A stretch of DNA of 64,000 nt from Pseudoalteromonas sp. A601 (GCF_002165575.1 NZ_MXQF01000006.1:1-64000); one strand, 5' to 3'; shown: positions 42,337 to 52,255, counted from the stretch's first letter. The notes: generated from the letters alone by a model not told the origin. Made by a program: numbers and translations.

Positions 42337-42452
42337 ACATAACAAACAACTGTTGTCGCTCACTGCGTTCGCTGGGACAGTAACATGGAGGCTTCTGTTG
42401 CTTCGCTCCAAGTTAAGCCTGCATGTTACTGCCCCAAAGTTGGGCGTTAAAA
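42337..42452 (+). other. attC recombination site 6
   Basis: Starts with ACATAAC (42337-42343), the mirror of GTTATGT at 41841, followed by AAACAAC. Long arms CAGTAACATG and CATGTTACTG flank a loop with AGGCTT/AAGCCT. It ends CCCCAAAGTTGGGCGTTAAAA with core GTTAAAA (42446-42452). About 116 bp long. Confidence 0.8.
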
Positions 42453-42467
42453 TTTTAGGATAGTCCA

Positions 42468-42953
42468 ATGGTAACTCCAATAATAATTCTTTTAATTCTC
42501 TTTTCCCCGTTAGTAATTGCTTTTCTTTATTCGAAATTTAAAAAAGTACCAATTAACATAAACAAATATGCTTGTTGGGGGCTAGGTCTAGCATTCATAT
42601 TCTTTTTTATCGGTCACATAGTAAAAGCAAATGGAATGGCTGAAATGTTACCGCCTTGGGTGCCTTTTAAAATGCCATTAATATATATTACTGGTGCAAT
42701 TGAGCTGTTAGTTGGTATCGCTCTTTTTGTATCAAGATTTCAACTTGTCGCTGCAAAACTTGGTATTATTATTTTAATAGTTTTCTTCCCTGCAAATATA
42801 TATGCTGCATTAAATAGCGTTGGCCTTGGTGGGCATCAATGGGGGCCTATTTATTTATTAATACGCGCTCCCTTACAAATAATATTAATAGTATGGGCGT
42901 ATTATTTGTGCATAAAAAATTATAACACATATAAGCCTTTACTCTGTCAATAG
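42468..42953 (+). CDS. DoxX-like membrane protein (cassette gene)
   Basis: The 161-residue protein has four hydrophobic segments (about 2-20, 35-53, 70-88 and 94-112, with a further stretch near 130-148). It also has the DoxX-like phrase FFFIGHIVKANGMAEMLPPW followed by YITGAIELLVGIALF. DoxX-like proteins are small quinone-linked or redox-related inner-membrane proteins; the specific role is unknown. ATG 42468 lies 15 bases after the attC core. The last codons run into a repeat that begins at 42922. Confidence 0.75.
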   Translation: MVTPIIILLILFSPLVIAFLYSKFKKVPININKYACWGLGLAFIFFFIGHIVKANGMAEMLPPWVPFKMPLIYITGAIELLVGIALFVSRFQLVAAKLGIIILIVFFPANIYAALNSVGLGGHQWGPIYLLIRAPLQIILIVWAYYLCIKNYNTYKPLLCQ

Positions 42954-43072
42954 GCACTAGTATTCTTTTTGACCGTTTTTATACTGTGACGGTCAATCCT
43001 AAATCAATAAACAAATTCGTTTTCTTCGTCAGTCGATGTGGCTGTTAAGTAAGTCGCTTATGGCAAACATAT
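42922..43072. repeat. Repeat shared with 13937-14098 (copy 2)
   Basis: Starts ATAACACATATAAGCC, covers the end of the DoxX-like gene, and carries TCAATAGGCACTAGTATT, the TTGACCG/CGGTCAA hairpin and GTCGATGTGG, ending near GGCAAACATAT. It is nearly identical in order to the copy at 13937. Its first bases resemble a half-core mirroring GTTAAAA. Confidence 0.6.
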
Positions 43073-43354
43073 AAACAACAAAACAGGACATGCACATTTT
43101 TAGAAAAATTATGTGTTTTCTTTTTAATTCTCTCCAATTGTAAGTACAATTGACCTGACTCGCCAACTCGCACTCTTTACAATAAATGCAAACTCGCACC
43201 TTTGATATGAGGTAGGCCAAGTTACACTTTCCACACATATACAAACTTGCCATTTTTACTGTGCATATACGCACATAACTTGTTTGTTATTCGCTATTTT
43301 CTTTTTATTCGGTACGGGATATTCTAGGTCCATCAAATCAAGGAGCCGTTCAGT
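43073..43354. other. Right junction of the second cassette locus
   Basis: AT-rich DNA with a GCACATAACTTGTTTGTTAT sequence at 43270-43289. On the minus strand this looks like attC cores pointing the other way. A minus-strand open frame (43029-43274) is Cys-rich but lies over low-complexity sequence and is not convincing. A ribosome-binding AAGGAGCC precedes the next gene. Confidence 0.35.
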
Positions 43355-43909
43355 ATGTTTAAAAATACTCAGTCAAGTTATGGCTTGGTGGCAATTTTCC
43401 TTCATTGGCTAATGGCTGTGATGGTTATAGGGTTATTTGGCTTAGGACTGTATATGGTTGAATTAACTTATTACGATAGCTGGTATAAAGGGTCAATGGA
43501 TTTACATAAAAGTGTGGGTATTACACTCGCAGCTTTGCTTATTTTTAGGTTTGCATGGCGGGCATTAGGTACACAACCTGATCCAGTTGCAGGCTCAAGC
43601 AAGCTAGTCAATAAAATAGCGCACAGCGCACACCAAGTGATCTATGTGTTATTGATTAGCATCGTGATTTCAGGGTATTTAATTTCAACTGCAGATGGTC
43701 GCTCAATTGACGTGTTTACGTTATTTAGCATTCCCGCCATTGAGTTCTCAGTTGAAAATCAGGCAGATATTGCAGGTAAAGTTCATTACTGGGCAGCATG
43801 TAGTTTAATTGGCCTTGTAATTTTGCATGCACTTGGGGCATTAAAACATCACTTTATCGATAAAGATAAAACCTTAATTAGAATGATCAAACCACTAAAG
43901 GATGATTAG
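43355..43909 (+). CDS. Cytochrome b561 family protein
   Basis: The 184-residue protein has four membrane helices with conserved His residues in [28 protein letters not shown] and [13 protein letters not shown], which bind two b-type haems. It should carry electrons in the inner membrane between quinol and a periplasmic partner. It is followed after 1 base by a yceI gene, a very common pair; YceI may bind isoprenoid quinones that this cytochrome reduces. Confidence 0.9.
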   Translation: MFKNTQSSYGLVAIFLHWLMAVMVIGLFGLGLYMVELTYYDSWYKGSMDLHKSVGITLAALLIFRFAWRALGTQPDPVAGSSKLVNKIAHSAHQVIYVLLISIVISGYLISTADGRSIDVFTLFSIPAIEFSVENQADIAGKVHYWAACSLIGLVILHALGALKHHFIDKDKTLIRMIKPLKDD

Positions 43910-43910
43910 A

Positions 43911-44489
43911 ATGAAAAAGTTATTTGTTACTGCAGCGGTTGCTGCAACACTTTTTAGTGCCACAGCAGCACAAGCTGCGGATTACGTTATTGATACAAAA
44001 GGTGCTCACGCGTTTGTTAATTTTAAAATTAAGCACTTAGGGTACAGCTGGTTGCATGGTCGTTTTAATACATTTGACGGTGAATTTAGTTATGATGCTA
44101 AAAACCCAAATGCATCAACGATTATGGTCAATATTGATACAAAAAGCATCGATTCAAATCATGCCGAGCGTGACAAGCATTTACGTGGCGGTGACTTTTT
44201 AAATGTTGATAAATTTCCAAAGGCGAGCTTTAAAAGCACATCAATAAAATTTGATGATGATGGTGACGAAGCAGATGTAACCGGTGAATTTACACTGCAC
44301 GGCGTGACAAAAACTATTACTTTTGAAATTGATAAAATTGGCGAAGGTAAAGATCCATGGGGTGGTTATCGCGTTGGTTTTGAAGGTGAGACGAGCCTGA
44401 AGCTGGCCGACTATGGTATTGACTATAACTTAGGCCCAGCATCGACTCATGTTGATATTGGCTTATATATTGAAGGTGTACGTAAATAG
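43911..44489 (+). CDS. YceI family periplasmic protein
   Basis: From ATG 43911 ([10 protein letters not shown]) the 192-residue protein has a signal peptide cleaved after AQA (about residue 22) and a lipocalin-like YceI barrel: [67 protein letters not shown]. YceI proteins bind polyisoprenoids such as quinones in the periplasm. It forms an operon with the cytochrome b561 gene. A bidirectional terminator follows. Confidence 0.9.
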   Translation: MKKLFVTAAVAATLFSATAAQAADYVIDTKGAHAFVNFKIKHLGYSWLHGRFNTFDGEFSYDAKNPNASTIMVNIDTKSIDSNHAERDKHLRGGDFLNVDKFPKASFKSTSIKFDDDGDEADVTGEFTLHGVTKTITFEIDKIGEGKDPWGGYRVGFEGETSLKLADYGIDYNLGPASTHVDIGLYIEGVRK

Positions 44490-44519
44490 CCTTTAACCTA
44501 ACTAGCTAAGTTGATATTG

Positions 44520-44548
44520 AGCGCCTCATTTTCGTGAGGCGTTTTTTT
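44520..44548. terminator. Rho-independent terminator
   Basis: CGCCTCA (44522-44528) and TGAGGCG (44535-44541) pair around TTTTCG and are followed by seven T. It ends the cytochrome/yceI operon and overlaps the stop codon of the convergent gene at 44526. Confidence 0.85.
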
Positions 44549-45377
44549 GTAAGCGCTGGGCCAAAATAGGCCTTAAATTATCGGGTAGCCAACGTAATAA
44601 GATTTCATTGTAAGCTTGCTGTTGTTTTACTGCGATAAGGGCTTCATTCAACACATTAATATGCTCATTACCTAGGGTAGTATCTGTACAACCAATGTAT
44701 CCATCACTCAATTTTGCGGCTTCAATAAGTTGTAATTGGGTTAACTCATCATCGTACCCCATCGATTTTGCAATATAAAAATGCTCACTTGGGTAGCCTA
44801 ATAAAATATCAATACGTTTCTTTTTTAACATATAAGTAAGACTTGCCAATGTGTCTCGCCCTGGTCTAATAATGATAGAGGCATCGGCACTATTATTAAT
44901 TATTTTATCTATTTCAACGCCATAAGAGCGACTCATTGAAATACCAAGCGTGAGTTTCTGCTCGTTGAGTAGTTGACTAAAAGATATAGGGTCTGCAGCA
45001 TCGATTTTTAGCTGGCTAAGAAGTTCTTTATGAATTGATAGCGATGGCGACAAACCCGTTGTGGAGCTTTCCTCACTGAAGCTAATATGTTGGCGGCGAT
45101 GTTTACTTTGATATAAAGAGAGCATACAGAATGTTTTATTCGGGTTAGACACTTCTTGTAGAGCTCTACTTGACGGGAGTATGACCCTATTAAACGTATA
45201 ATGAGGTAGTTGTGTTTCTAGTAACGAGATCACACTTTCGTCACGACCTGTACCTGCATATTGCCCATTTAATATATAGTATGGTGCAAAGTCGACTATG
45301 ACCCAGTTAATTGTTTTGCTTTGCACGTTTAGAGAAACACAACCACATACAATAGAAAAAATGAAAACACGTAACAT
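44526..45377 (-). CDS. Periplasmic substrate-binding protein (SBP type 3-like)
   Basis: The 283-residue protein has a signal peptide (about 1-21) and a two-lobe binding-protein layout with NWVIVDFAPYYILNGQYAGTGRD at the start and LTLGISMSRSYG before the second lobe. It resembles the TIGR02285-type family, solute-binding proteins without a transporter next to them. The ligand is unknown; it may be a sensor or orphan binding protein. It is monocistronic, convergent with yceI. Confidence 0.75.
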   Translation of the reverse strand: MLRVFIFSIVCGCVSLNVQSKTINWVIVDFAPYYILNGQYAGTGRDESVISLLETQLPHYTFNRVILPSSRALQEVSNPNKTFCMLSLYQSKHRRQHISFSEESSTTGLSPSLSIHKELLSQLKIDAADPISFSQLLNEQKLTLGISMSRSYGVEIDKIINNSADASIIIRPGRDTLASLTYMLKKKRIDILLGYPSEHFYIAKSMGYDDELTQLQLIEAAKLSDGYIGCTDTTLGNEHINVLNEALIAVKQQQAYNEILLRWLPDNLRPILAQRLQKNASRK

Positions 45378-45448
45378 TGAATAATCTACCGACTTTATGA
45401 TTCATTAATAGAGTGTAGCAGGGGAATTATTTAAGTAAAAAGTAAAAC

Positions 45449-45465
45449 GCCAGCAAAAGCTGGCG
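45449..45465 (-). terminator. Terminator after the 55-aa gene
   Basis: CGCCAGC-AAAA-GCTGGCG forms a 7-bp stem, read on the minus strand into TTTTACTTTTT, just downstream of the small minus-strand gene at 45498. Confidence 0.7.
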
Positions 45466-45497
45466 AATATGGTATTGAATGTGTTTATCAAATTAGA

Positions 45498-45665
45498 TTA
45501 ATTAGCTTTTAGCCATTTAACAAATTGACGAGCATCACTCGCTTTAGTGAATAAGGCGTTTTTTAAACCTTGTGTATCAGAAAAAATGACACGTTGTTTA
45601 TTCACTGAAATTGATTGCACCGGATGGGCAATTTGGATCATAGATCCGTTATAACTATAAGACAT
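45498..45665 (-). CDS. Small conserved-looking protein, 55 aa
   Basis: On the minus strand ATG 45665 starts a 55-residue frame with MSYSYNGSMIQIAHPVQSIS and an ending FTKASDARQFVKWLKAN. It has no signal peptide or membrane helix and looks like a compact alpha/beta peptide. Support comes from a sensible amino-acid composition and a good terminator (45449-45465) directly after the stop. The ribosome-binding site is weak (GTGAG about 10 bases upstream). Function unknown. The remaining 45666-46049 region shows no gene. Confidence 0.6.
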   Translation of the reverse strand: MSYSYNGSMIQIAHPVQSISVNKQRVIFSDTQGLKNALFTKASDARQFVKWLKAN

Positions 45666-46049
45666 AATAAAACTCACTTTTTTCTTGTTATCTAGGTGCT
45701 GCTAATTTTTATTAGCCTCAAAAGCACATATAGATAGACCATTTGTGTTTAGCTTCATTATAGTGTTGACGATCTTTATGACATTTATGCGACCATATTA
45801 AAAATATGTCGTAATCTGAATTAGGGTTCTCGCCGTACAATAACTTAGCTTTATAATATACGTTTTTGCGGGCTTACTGGATCAGGGTAAAGGGGTTAAC
45901 CGCTAGGCTTTTTAGGACCAAGAGATAATCTTATGTCAGTTTTTTACTTTAGGCAAGTGTTATTTATTTTTTCTGGTGTTTAGATTCATTTCATTGTAGT
46001 TTAAATAGGTAACAGTCGGATGAGCAAATAACAATAAAGTAACCAACTC

Positions 46050-46592
46050 ATGAAATACATATTTGTTAGTGATATTTTTGGTAAGACCGCCCCTCTTAGC
46101 CATTTTGCTAGGCAGTTTAATGCTGAGCATCGAATTATTGATCCATACAACGGACAACTTCAAACTGTTGTTGATGAGCCTATCCAATACGCACATTTTA
46201 TTGATAAGTGTGACCACGATGGTTACTTTCACAAACTTAACTCTATTTTAACTAAGGTTAGTGAATCTACTACGGTAATTGGTTTTAGTGCAGGTGGTGC
46301 AGCTGCTTGGCGTAGCGTAGCTAAAGTGAAAAATCCCCATATTAAAAAGCTCATCGCCTTTTACCCGAGTCAAATTCGACATCATCTTGATGTTGCTGCG
46401 CCCATTCCCTGTGAAATAATTTTCCCAAGACAAGAACCCCATTTTGATGTGTATACAGTGATGGAAAAAGTCAGTACACAACATAAAATAACCTGCAAAG
46501 TTAGTGACTACCAACATGGCTTTATGAATCCGTTATCTGCAGGGTTTAATAGTGCTGGCTACCAATATTTTAGCCAATATTTATTAGCTTAA
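46050..46592 (+). CDS. Alpha/beta hydrolase (dienelactone-hydrolase-like)
   Basis: The 180-residue protein is small for the fold but has the nucleophile elbow IGFSAGGAAAW (Ser near residue 76) and a late His in YQHGFMNPLS. It resembles short dienelactone-hydrolase-like proteins. It is cytoplasmic, with no signal peptide. It opens a run of genes in one direction (hydrolase, ADC-like, FAD enzyme, TonB receptor, hybrid kinase) with small gaps, so a shared pathway is likely. Its substrate is unknown. Confidence 0.75.
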   Translation: MKYIFVSDIFGKTAPLSHFARQFNAEHRIIDPYNGQLQTVVDEPIQYAHFIDKCDHDGYFHKLNSILTKVSESTTVIGFSAGGAAAWRSVAKVKNPHIKKLIAFYPSQIRHHLDVAAPIPCEIIFPRQEPHFDVYTVMEKVSTQHKITCKVSDYQHGFMNPLSAGFNSAGYQYFSQYLLA

Positions 46593-46649
46593 AATAAGTG
46601 TTACCCACAAAGGGGTCTATACTTGTTTTTTTAATTGAAAATATTGACT

Positions 46650-47594
46650 ATGATTTCTTGTTCTAAGCAGTACCAACACTTTTTATCTAACCCAATTGCT
46701 AAGCCGCCTTGCAGAATGACTAACGCCAAGATGTATGGCTTTTTTGCTCAAATTGAAGAAGTAAAAGTGCAGCGATTCATTGATAACACCTTGAATGTCG
46801 CCGCACCACCTCATACTCGATTTGAGGGAGTTGGTGAATATGGCCTTATTACATTCACGGATATCGAAAAAATAGCCTCCCTGACAGCACCTTATGATCA
46901 ACATGGCTGGATGCAAGAAACTGACATAATCATTTGGTTACCTGTGGCTAAAGTGGTAGGGCAGGGGGGTGATGAAAGTATTACTCACTTGTATTGGTAC
47001 CCGGCGTTTATTTGCGTTAATAATATTTATGCCTTGATTAATGGCCGTGAAACATGGGGTTATAACAAGTACATGTGTGATTATACAATGCCCCTTACAC
47101 CTTCCCATGAACTCAACTTTTCGATTTCCATGGATTGCTTTAAGTACTTTGCTCCAGATTCAAAATTACAACAGCACGAGCTTTTTACCATTGTATCGGG
47201 TGAAAGTGATGGTCATAGTTTACTCTCAATGCTTGAAAATTTTGGTGAGGATATAGCGGATTTATTCGCACAGAAGCATTTAACAATTGATACAGCTTTA
47301 TTAAAGCAGTTGTTGAGTGGCTTTGTTAATCCACAAATGGATCAAATATTGTTTAAGCAATTTCCTGATGGCAAAGGCGATGAAGCGGTGTACCAAGCCG
47401 TTTTATATTCACCGTCTGAAATTAAAAAGGTGCATAGTTTTAAACTATTAAAACCAGATTTTGATTTAACCTTGAACCAACTTGATAGCTTCCCGTTGGC
47501 AGACATGTTTGGTTTTAAAATAGGCAAGCAACCGCTTTATTTACCATTTTATATTGAAATGGACTTTGATCAGCTTGAAGCAAATCACCTTTAA
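46650..47594 (+). CDS. Acetoacetate-decarboxylase-like protein
   Basis: I start at ATG 46650 (314 residues); TTG 46635 is an alternative. It resembles the acetoacetate decarboxylase superfamily: CRMTNAKMYGFFAQIE at the N-terminus and YWYPAFICVNNIYALINGRETWGYNKYMCDY in the middle, the region that holds the catalytic lysine loop in true decarboxylases. Here a Lys is present in WGYNKYM. The family includes decarboxylases and aldolase/dehydratase-like enzymes. It is immediately upstream (20 bases) of an FAD enzyme, suggesting consecutive or coupled reactions. Confidence 0.7.
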   Translation: MISCSKQYQHFLSNPIAKPPCRMTNAKMYGFFAQIEEVKVQRFIDNTLNVAAPPHTRFEGVGEYGLITFTDIEKIASLTAPYDQHGWMQETDIIIWLPVAKVVGQGGDESITHLYWYPAFICVNNIYALINGRETWGYNKYMCDYTMPLTPSHELNFSISMDCFKYFAPDSKLQQHELFTIVSGESDGHSLLSMLENFGEDIADLFAQKHLTIDTALLKQLLSGFVNPQMDQILFKQFPDGKGDEAVYQAVLYSPSEIKKVHSFKLLKPDFDLTLNQLDSFPLADMFGFKIGKQPLYLPFYIEMDFDQLEANHL

Positions 47595-47614
47595 CCGGTT
47601 ATATTGAGAAAAAC

Positions 47615-49858
47615 ATGAGTCAAGAAAAGATAGTTATCATAGGTGGCGGAGTTGCCGCTATGACAGCGGCTGTGTACCTTACAGAGCAGAATGATTGGCA
47701 AAAAAAGCGTCAAATCACAGTGTACCAACAAGGGTGGCGACTTGGTGGAAAGGGAGCAAGTGGGCGTAACAGTGCCAAAGGAGAACGTATAGAAGAGCAT
47801 GGATTACATGTTTGGTTTGGTGCTTATGTGAACAGTTTTAAAACCATTGAGACGGTTTATGATAAGTTAAATCGGCCTGCAACTAGTCCTCTAGCCACTT
47901 GGCAGCACGCGTTAAAACCGCACAGTTTTATTGTCCTTGAGGAGTTTATAGATAACCAATGGCAAACATGGCCAATTGATTTTCCTTTGCTACCTGGTAA
48001 TCCAGCACAAGGAAGCCTAGATATTACCCCATGGGATTTTGTGAAAATGACCTTAGCATGGCTTAAAAAATGGATTTTTGAATTACAAACTGTAGCTGAT
48101 AACGCTAATAGAAAAACACAATTAAGTACAACCAAAAATCGAGACCAATCTTTGCTAAGGCATTTATATCAACAGGTGGAAGACGTGGCTGAAGATAGCC
48201 AAGAACTTTGGCAACGATTCAGTGATGACATTCATCAGCGAGCAAAAACGATTAGCTCGACTCCGAGTTTATTAATCGATAAGTTAAATAGTTTTGTTCA
48301 TGCAGATAAAACCTTACTCCCACAGCTTCATGAAAAAAAAGACGGTTTAGTTATTTGGTATATTGTAAGAAAGCTTAAGCGCTGGATAAATGAAGAGCTT
48401 ATCGAATTAATGGATGAGAATGCTGAACTTAGACGTTTATATATTTGCGCCGATTTAGCTATTGCGATGTTAGTAGGACTCGTCAAGGATAAAGTGTATC
48501 GTGACGGCTTTGGTGTTATTAATAAATACGATTTTCGTCAATGGTTAATAAGAAATGGAGCAAATAGAAAGTACAGTGCTGATTCTGCCCCTGTGCGCGG
48601 ATTTTACGATTTAGTTTTTGCATACCCTAAAGGAGACTTTAGTAAACCTAATGTAGAGGCGGGGGTCGCCGCGTTGGCAATGCTTCGTATAGCGCTGTGT
48701 TATCGTGGTGGCGTAATGTGGAAGATGCAAGCGGGCATGGGAGATGTTATTTTTGCACCCATTTATGAGTTGTTAAAAAAGCGGGGAGTTACATTTCACT
48801 ACTTTCATCAATTGCAAAATATCAGCCCAGGTATTAATCGTCAGGGTGATAACTATATTAAGTCTCTTGAAATACAACAGCAGGTATTACTAAAGCATTC
48901 ACATTACGACCCATTAATCGAGGTTAAGAACCTACCTTGCTGGCCAAGTGAACCTTTGTACGAACAAATATCTCCTGAACAAGCGACGTTACTGCAACAA
49001 AAGAGCGTTAATTTGGAGTCTTTTTGGAGTGATTGGCCATCTATTTATAGGTTACACTTTGGCGAAGACTTACCGTGCGTTAAATTACAACATAAAGTTG
49101 ATTTTGATTGTGTTGTATTGGGGGTTTCTGTTGCATCATTAAAGCATGTTTGTCCTGAATTACTCTCAGTGGACGCTAAGTTATCAGATCAGGCAAACTA
49201 CGTTAAAACCGTGGCGACGCAAGCGAGCCAATTATGGTTGAATAAAACAGATGAGCAACTTGGTTGGCAGTTTTCACCTGCGAGTAAAGAAGGGCCGATC
49301 CTGAGCGGCTTTAGTGAACCATTTGATACTTGGGCCTCAATGGGGAATTTATTAGATAAAGAATGCTGGCCTAATGCAAATCAGCCAAGCAATATTGCAT
49401 ACTTTTGTAGTGCATTTGCGTGTGATGACACCCCGCCAAAAACAGATCATAACTTTGTAAAAAAAGCACAGGCGCAGGTTAAAGCGAACCTCATAAGTAT
49501 GCTAAAAGAGAGAATGCAGCCATTGTGGCCACTTAGTTACCATGACAATGAATTTGATTGGTCTGTTTTGTACGGAAAAAACATTGCAGAGCAAAGAGTC
49601 GGTGAGCAATATTGGCGGGTTAATGTTGATCCTAGCGAGCGGTATGTGTTATCGGTTGCAGGCTCTAGCCAGTATAGAATTGCAACAGATGAAACGATTT
49701 TTAACAACTTATTTATTACTGGTGATTGGATTAAAACGGGAGTGAATGCCGGGTGTGTAGAGGCCGCGGTAATGGCGGGCATGCAAACTGCAAGGGCGAT
49801 ATGTGGCTATCCAGAATATATAAGTGGAGAGAATGCTTTTGAGCCACCGGAATATTAA
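47615..49858 (+). CDS. FAD-dependent oxidoreductase (amine oxidase/desaturase-like)
   Basis: The 747-residue protein starts with a dinucleotide-binding motif, EKIVIIGGGVAAMTAAVYL, followed by QGWRLGGKGASGRN and EEHGLHVWFGAY. It ends with the FAD-binding TGDWIKTGVNAGCVEAAVMAGMQTA. This combination is typical of flavin-containing amine oxidases and carotenoid or squalene desaturase-like enzymes. The roughly 300-residue middle is large for the family. The substrate is probably hydrophobic, judging from the fold's relatives, but this is inference. It pairs with the ADC-like gene. Confidence 0.75.
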   Translation: MSQEKIVIIGGGVAAMTAAVYLTEQNDWQKKRQITVYQQGWRLGGKGASGRNSAKGERIEEHGLHVWFGAYVNSFKTIETVYDKLNRPATSPLATWQHALKPHSFIVLEEFIDNQWQTWPIDFPLLPGNPAQGSLDITPWDFVKMTLAWLKKWIFELQTVADNANRKTQLSTTKNRDQSLLRHLYQQVEDVAEDSQELWQRFSDDIHQRAKTISSTPSLLIDKLNSFVHADKTLLPQLHEKKDGLVIWYIVRKLKRWINEELIELMDENAELRRLYICADLAIAMLVGLVKDKVYRDGFGVINKYDFRQWLIRNGANRKYSADSAPVRGFYDLVFAYPKGDFSKPNVEAGVAALAMLRIALCYRGGVMWKMQAGMGDVIFAPIYELLKKRGVTFHYFHQLQNISPGINRQGDNYIKSLEIQQQVLLKHSHYDPLIEVKNLPCWPSEPLYEQISPEQATLLQQKSVNLESFWSDWPSIYRLHFGEDLPCVKLQHKVDFDCVVLGVSVASLKHVCPELLSVDAKLSDQANYVKTVATQASQLWLNKTDEQLGWQFSPASKEGPILSGFSEPFDTWASMGNLLDKECWPNANQPSNIAYFCSAFACDDTPPKTDHNFVKKAQAQVKANLISMLKERMQPLWPLSYHDNEFDWSVLYGKNIAEQRVGEQYWRVNVDPSERYVLSVAGSSQYRIATDETIFNNLFITGDWIKTGVNAGCVEAAVMAGMQTARAICGYPEYISGENAFEPPEY

Positions 49859-49958
49859 ATAAACTTTTCGCTTTGGTGCAGTTTTAGCCAATGAGTTAGT
49901 CTATAATCAATGACATAACAGCATATTTACATACACTCGTAACAAGGTTGGTTGCATA

Positions 49959-52226
49959 ATGAAAACCCACAATAGCTTTATGTCAAAAAACATAGGGTAT
50001 ATGAGCTCATTTGGCTTATTGTTTCCTTTACACCTGCAAGCGACTGGCGTGCAGGTTTTGTACGACAGCAACATGGAAGTCATTGAAGTTTATGCACAAA
50101 AAAGGGCGCAAAGAATAGAAGAAGTCGGTATTGCTATCAGCCAAGTAAAAGGTGATGTACTTAAAGCGCAGCATTACAAGGATTCAACAGAGTTATCGGT
50201 ATTCTCACCTAATTTTAAAATTAGCCAAAATGCGGCTGAAGGCACCCCGCCAGCGGTAAATATCCGTGGCGTTGGTTTAATTGATTACAACACGGCAAAT
50301 ACATCACCGGTTGCTATATATGTTGATGATATTGCTGTTGGCTCTGCTAGTAATCAATTAGTAAACCTGTTTGATATAGAGCAAGTTGATATTTTACGCG
50401 GCCCTCAAGGCACACTATTTGGTCGTAACTCAACCGGTGGAGCGATTTTAATTCGTTCAAAACGCCCAGAGTTCGAGCAAAGCGGCTATTTCACCGCAGG
50501 AGTTGCTAATAATAATGCCAATAGTGTTGATGCTATGTTCAACAGGTCGTTGAGTGATAATACGGCCTTGCGGGTAGCATTTAACTACCAAGACTATGAC
50601 TATTCAACAAAAAATACTTATCCTGCGGCTCCCACAGCAGGGATGGAGCAAATAAATGCACGCATTTCTTTTTTAGCTGATTTTGATTCAGTGCAATTAT
50701 TACTTAAAGGTCATATTCAAGATTGGGAAGGAATAGTTCAACCTGTTGGGAGTATAGGGGTGGTTGCCAACCCGTTAACGGGAGAGCGATGTAGTCCAGC
50801 TCAAGCAGGTTCAACACAATGTTTTGATAGCTTTGGCTTTAATGATGCAAGTGATGATTTTTACACCGTGAGCGTAAATAATGACTCTCCTCATAAAAGT
50901 AATGGGAAAGGCGTAAGTGCGCATTTAAATTGGCAACTTAGTGATAATTATGAGCTGATTTCTTTAACCAGCTTTAATGAGCTGGAGCGTCAACATGCTT
51001 TCAATTGTGATGGCTCACCCGCTCGCTTATGTGAAGGGAGTCTAGGTTTAGATACACATCAATTTACGCAAGAGCTTAGATTACAGTCGCAATTAAGTGA
51101 GCATTTTTTAACAGCTGGGTTGTATTTTGCTGATGAATCTATAAAGCAAGATAACGTGAACGATATTTTACGTGATTTTCGCGGCGTTCTGCCCGCAGAT
51201 CTCACAGCTACTTTTTTTTACGATAACCACATCACAACACAAAGCATCGCGGCATTTACACAGTTAGATTATCAATTATCTACCAATTGGTTACTGAGTG
51301 CTGGTTTGCGTTATTCTTATGAGTCCTTGGATTTTGATTCTCTCTCAGAGCTAAATATTGTGGCCACACCTACAGATTTAAAAGGCGTGCGAGTACCTTT
51401 TTACCAAGTACAAGGCGCTCAATCTGATAATGGATTTTCAGGACAGCTAGGGCTAAATTATCAATTTGAGAAACACACGCATGGCTATTATCGCTTTGCA
51501 AACGGTGCAAAAAGCGGTGGCTATAATGGTGGTTTTTTATCTTCACCTGAGCAAGCTCAGCTTGCTGATTATCAAAGTGAACGTTTGAATGCACACGAAG
51601 TCGGCACTAAATCTTGGTGGCCAGAACAAGGAGTGCGGTTCAATTGGGCTGCATTTTATTATGACTATAATGACCAACAAGTATTTATGAATCAGCCTTC
51701 AGCATCTCCCCAAAGCCCACCCGTACAGCTGTTGGAAAATGTGGGAGACTCAATAATATACGGTTTGGAGGCAGAACTTGATTACGCTATCTCAAGGGGA
51801 CTTAACCTTCAATTTACCTTAGGCTATATCCCTCATGCTGAATTTGAAGAGTATATAGACCCACTTGGCAATGAGCTTACAAATAAGCGGCTCCCATTTA
51901 CCTCAAAATGGAATGCAAGTGCTGGACTTAAGTACACATTTGAGCTTGCGACAAACCCCTTAACTGCGCAGTTACTTATAGATTATCAGTCAGATTACTA
52001 TTTTGATCAAAACCAGAACCCGTATGCGATGCAAGATGGTTATAGTATTGTTAATGGTAACCTCCGTTATCAATTAGAACAGTGGGGCTTTGTTGTTTGG
52101 GGTAAAAATCTGTTCGATACCCAGTACAGTAATTTAAAGTTTGATTTAAGTTCTTTTCTAGGCATGCTCGAAGATTTTAAAGGTGAAGGGCGACGTTATG
52201 GGCTGGATATTAGCTATCAATTCTAG
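49959..52226 (+). CDS. TonB-dependent receptor
   Basis: The 755-residue outer-membrane receptor has a signal-like start (MSSFGLLFPLHLQATG), a TonB box near residue 40 (MEVIEVYAQKRAQ), a plug with VNIRGVG, PVAIYVDDIAVG, VDILRGPQGTLFGRNSTGGAI, and a barrel ending in YGLDISYQF. The plug start resembles the large group of proteobacterial receptors for hydrophobic or aromatic compounds and some iron complexes. It lies between the FAD enzyme and a hybrid kinase, so it may import the substrate of this cluster. Confidence 0.85.
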   Translation: MKTHNSFMSKNIGYMSSFGLLFPLHLQATGVQVLYDSNMEVIEVYAQKRAQRIEEVGIAISQVKGDVLKAQHYKDSTELSVFSPNFKISQNAAEGTPPAVNIRGVGLIDYNTANTSPVAIYVDDIAVGSASNQLVNLFDIEQVDILRGPQGTLFGRNSTGGAILIRSKRPEFEQSGYFTAGVANNNANSVDAMFNRSLSDNTALRVAFNYQDYDYSTKNTYPAAPTAGMEQINARISFLADFDSVQLLLKGHIQDWEGIVQPVGSIGVVANPLTGERCSPAQAGSTQCFDSFGFNDASDDFYTVSVNNDSPHKSNGKGVSAHLNWQLSDNYELISLTSFNELERQHAFNCDGSPARLCEGSLGLDTHQFTQELRLQSQLSEHFLTAGLYFADESIKQDNVNDILRDFRGVLPADLTATFFYDNHITTQSIAAFTQLDYQLSTNWLLSAGLRYSYESLDFDSLSELNIVATPTDLKGVRVPFYQVQGAQSDNGFSGQLGLNYQFEKHTHGYYRFANGAKSGGYNGGFLSSPEQAQLADYQSERLNAHEVGTKSWWPEQGVRFNWAAFYYDYNDQQVFMNQPSASPQSPPVQLLENVGDSIIYGLEAELDYAISRGLNLQFTLGYIPHAEFEEYIDPLGNELTNKRLPFTSKWNASAGLKYTFELATNPLTAQLLIDYQSDYYFDQNQNPYAMQDGYSIVNGNLRYQLEQWGFVVWGKNLFDTQYSNLKFDLSSFLGMLEDFKGEGRRYGLDISYQF

Positions 52227-52255
52227 CCATGATATATTTATTTAAGGTGCGATGT

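Noticed and set aside
43029..43274. A Cys-rich minus-strand open frame resembling a small zinc-binding protein
   Set aside because: The cysteines come from repeated GTGCGAGTT-like DNA, its 3' end runs into the shared repeat, and there is no good ribosome-binding site.
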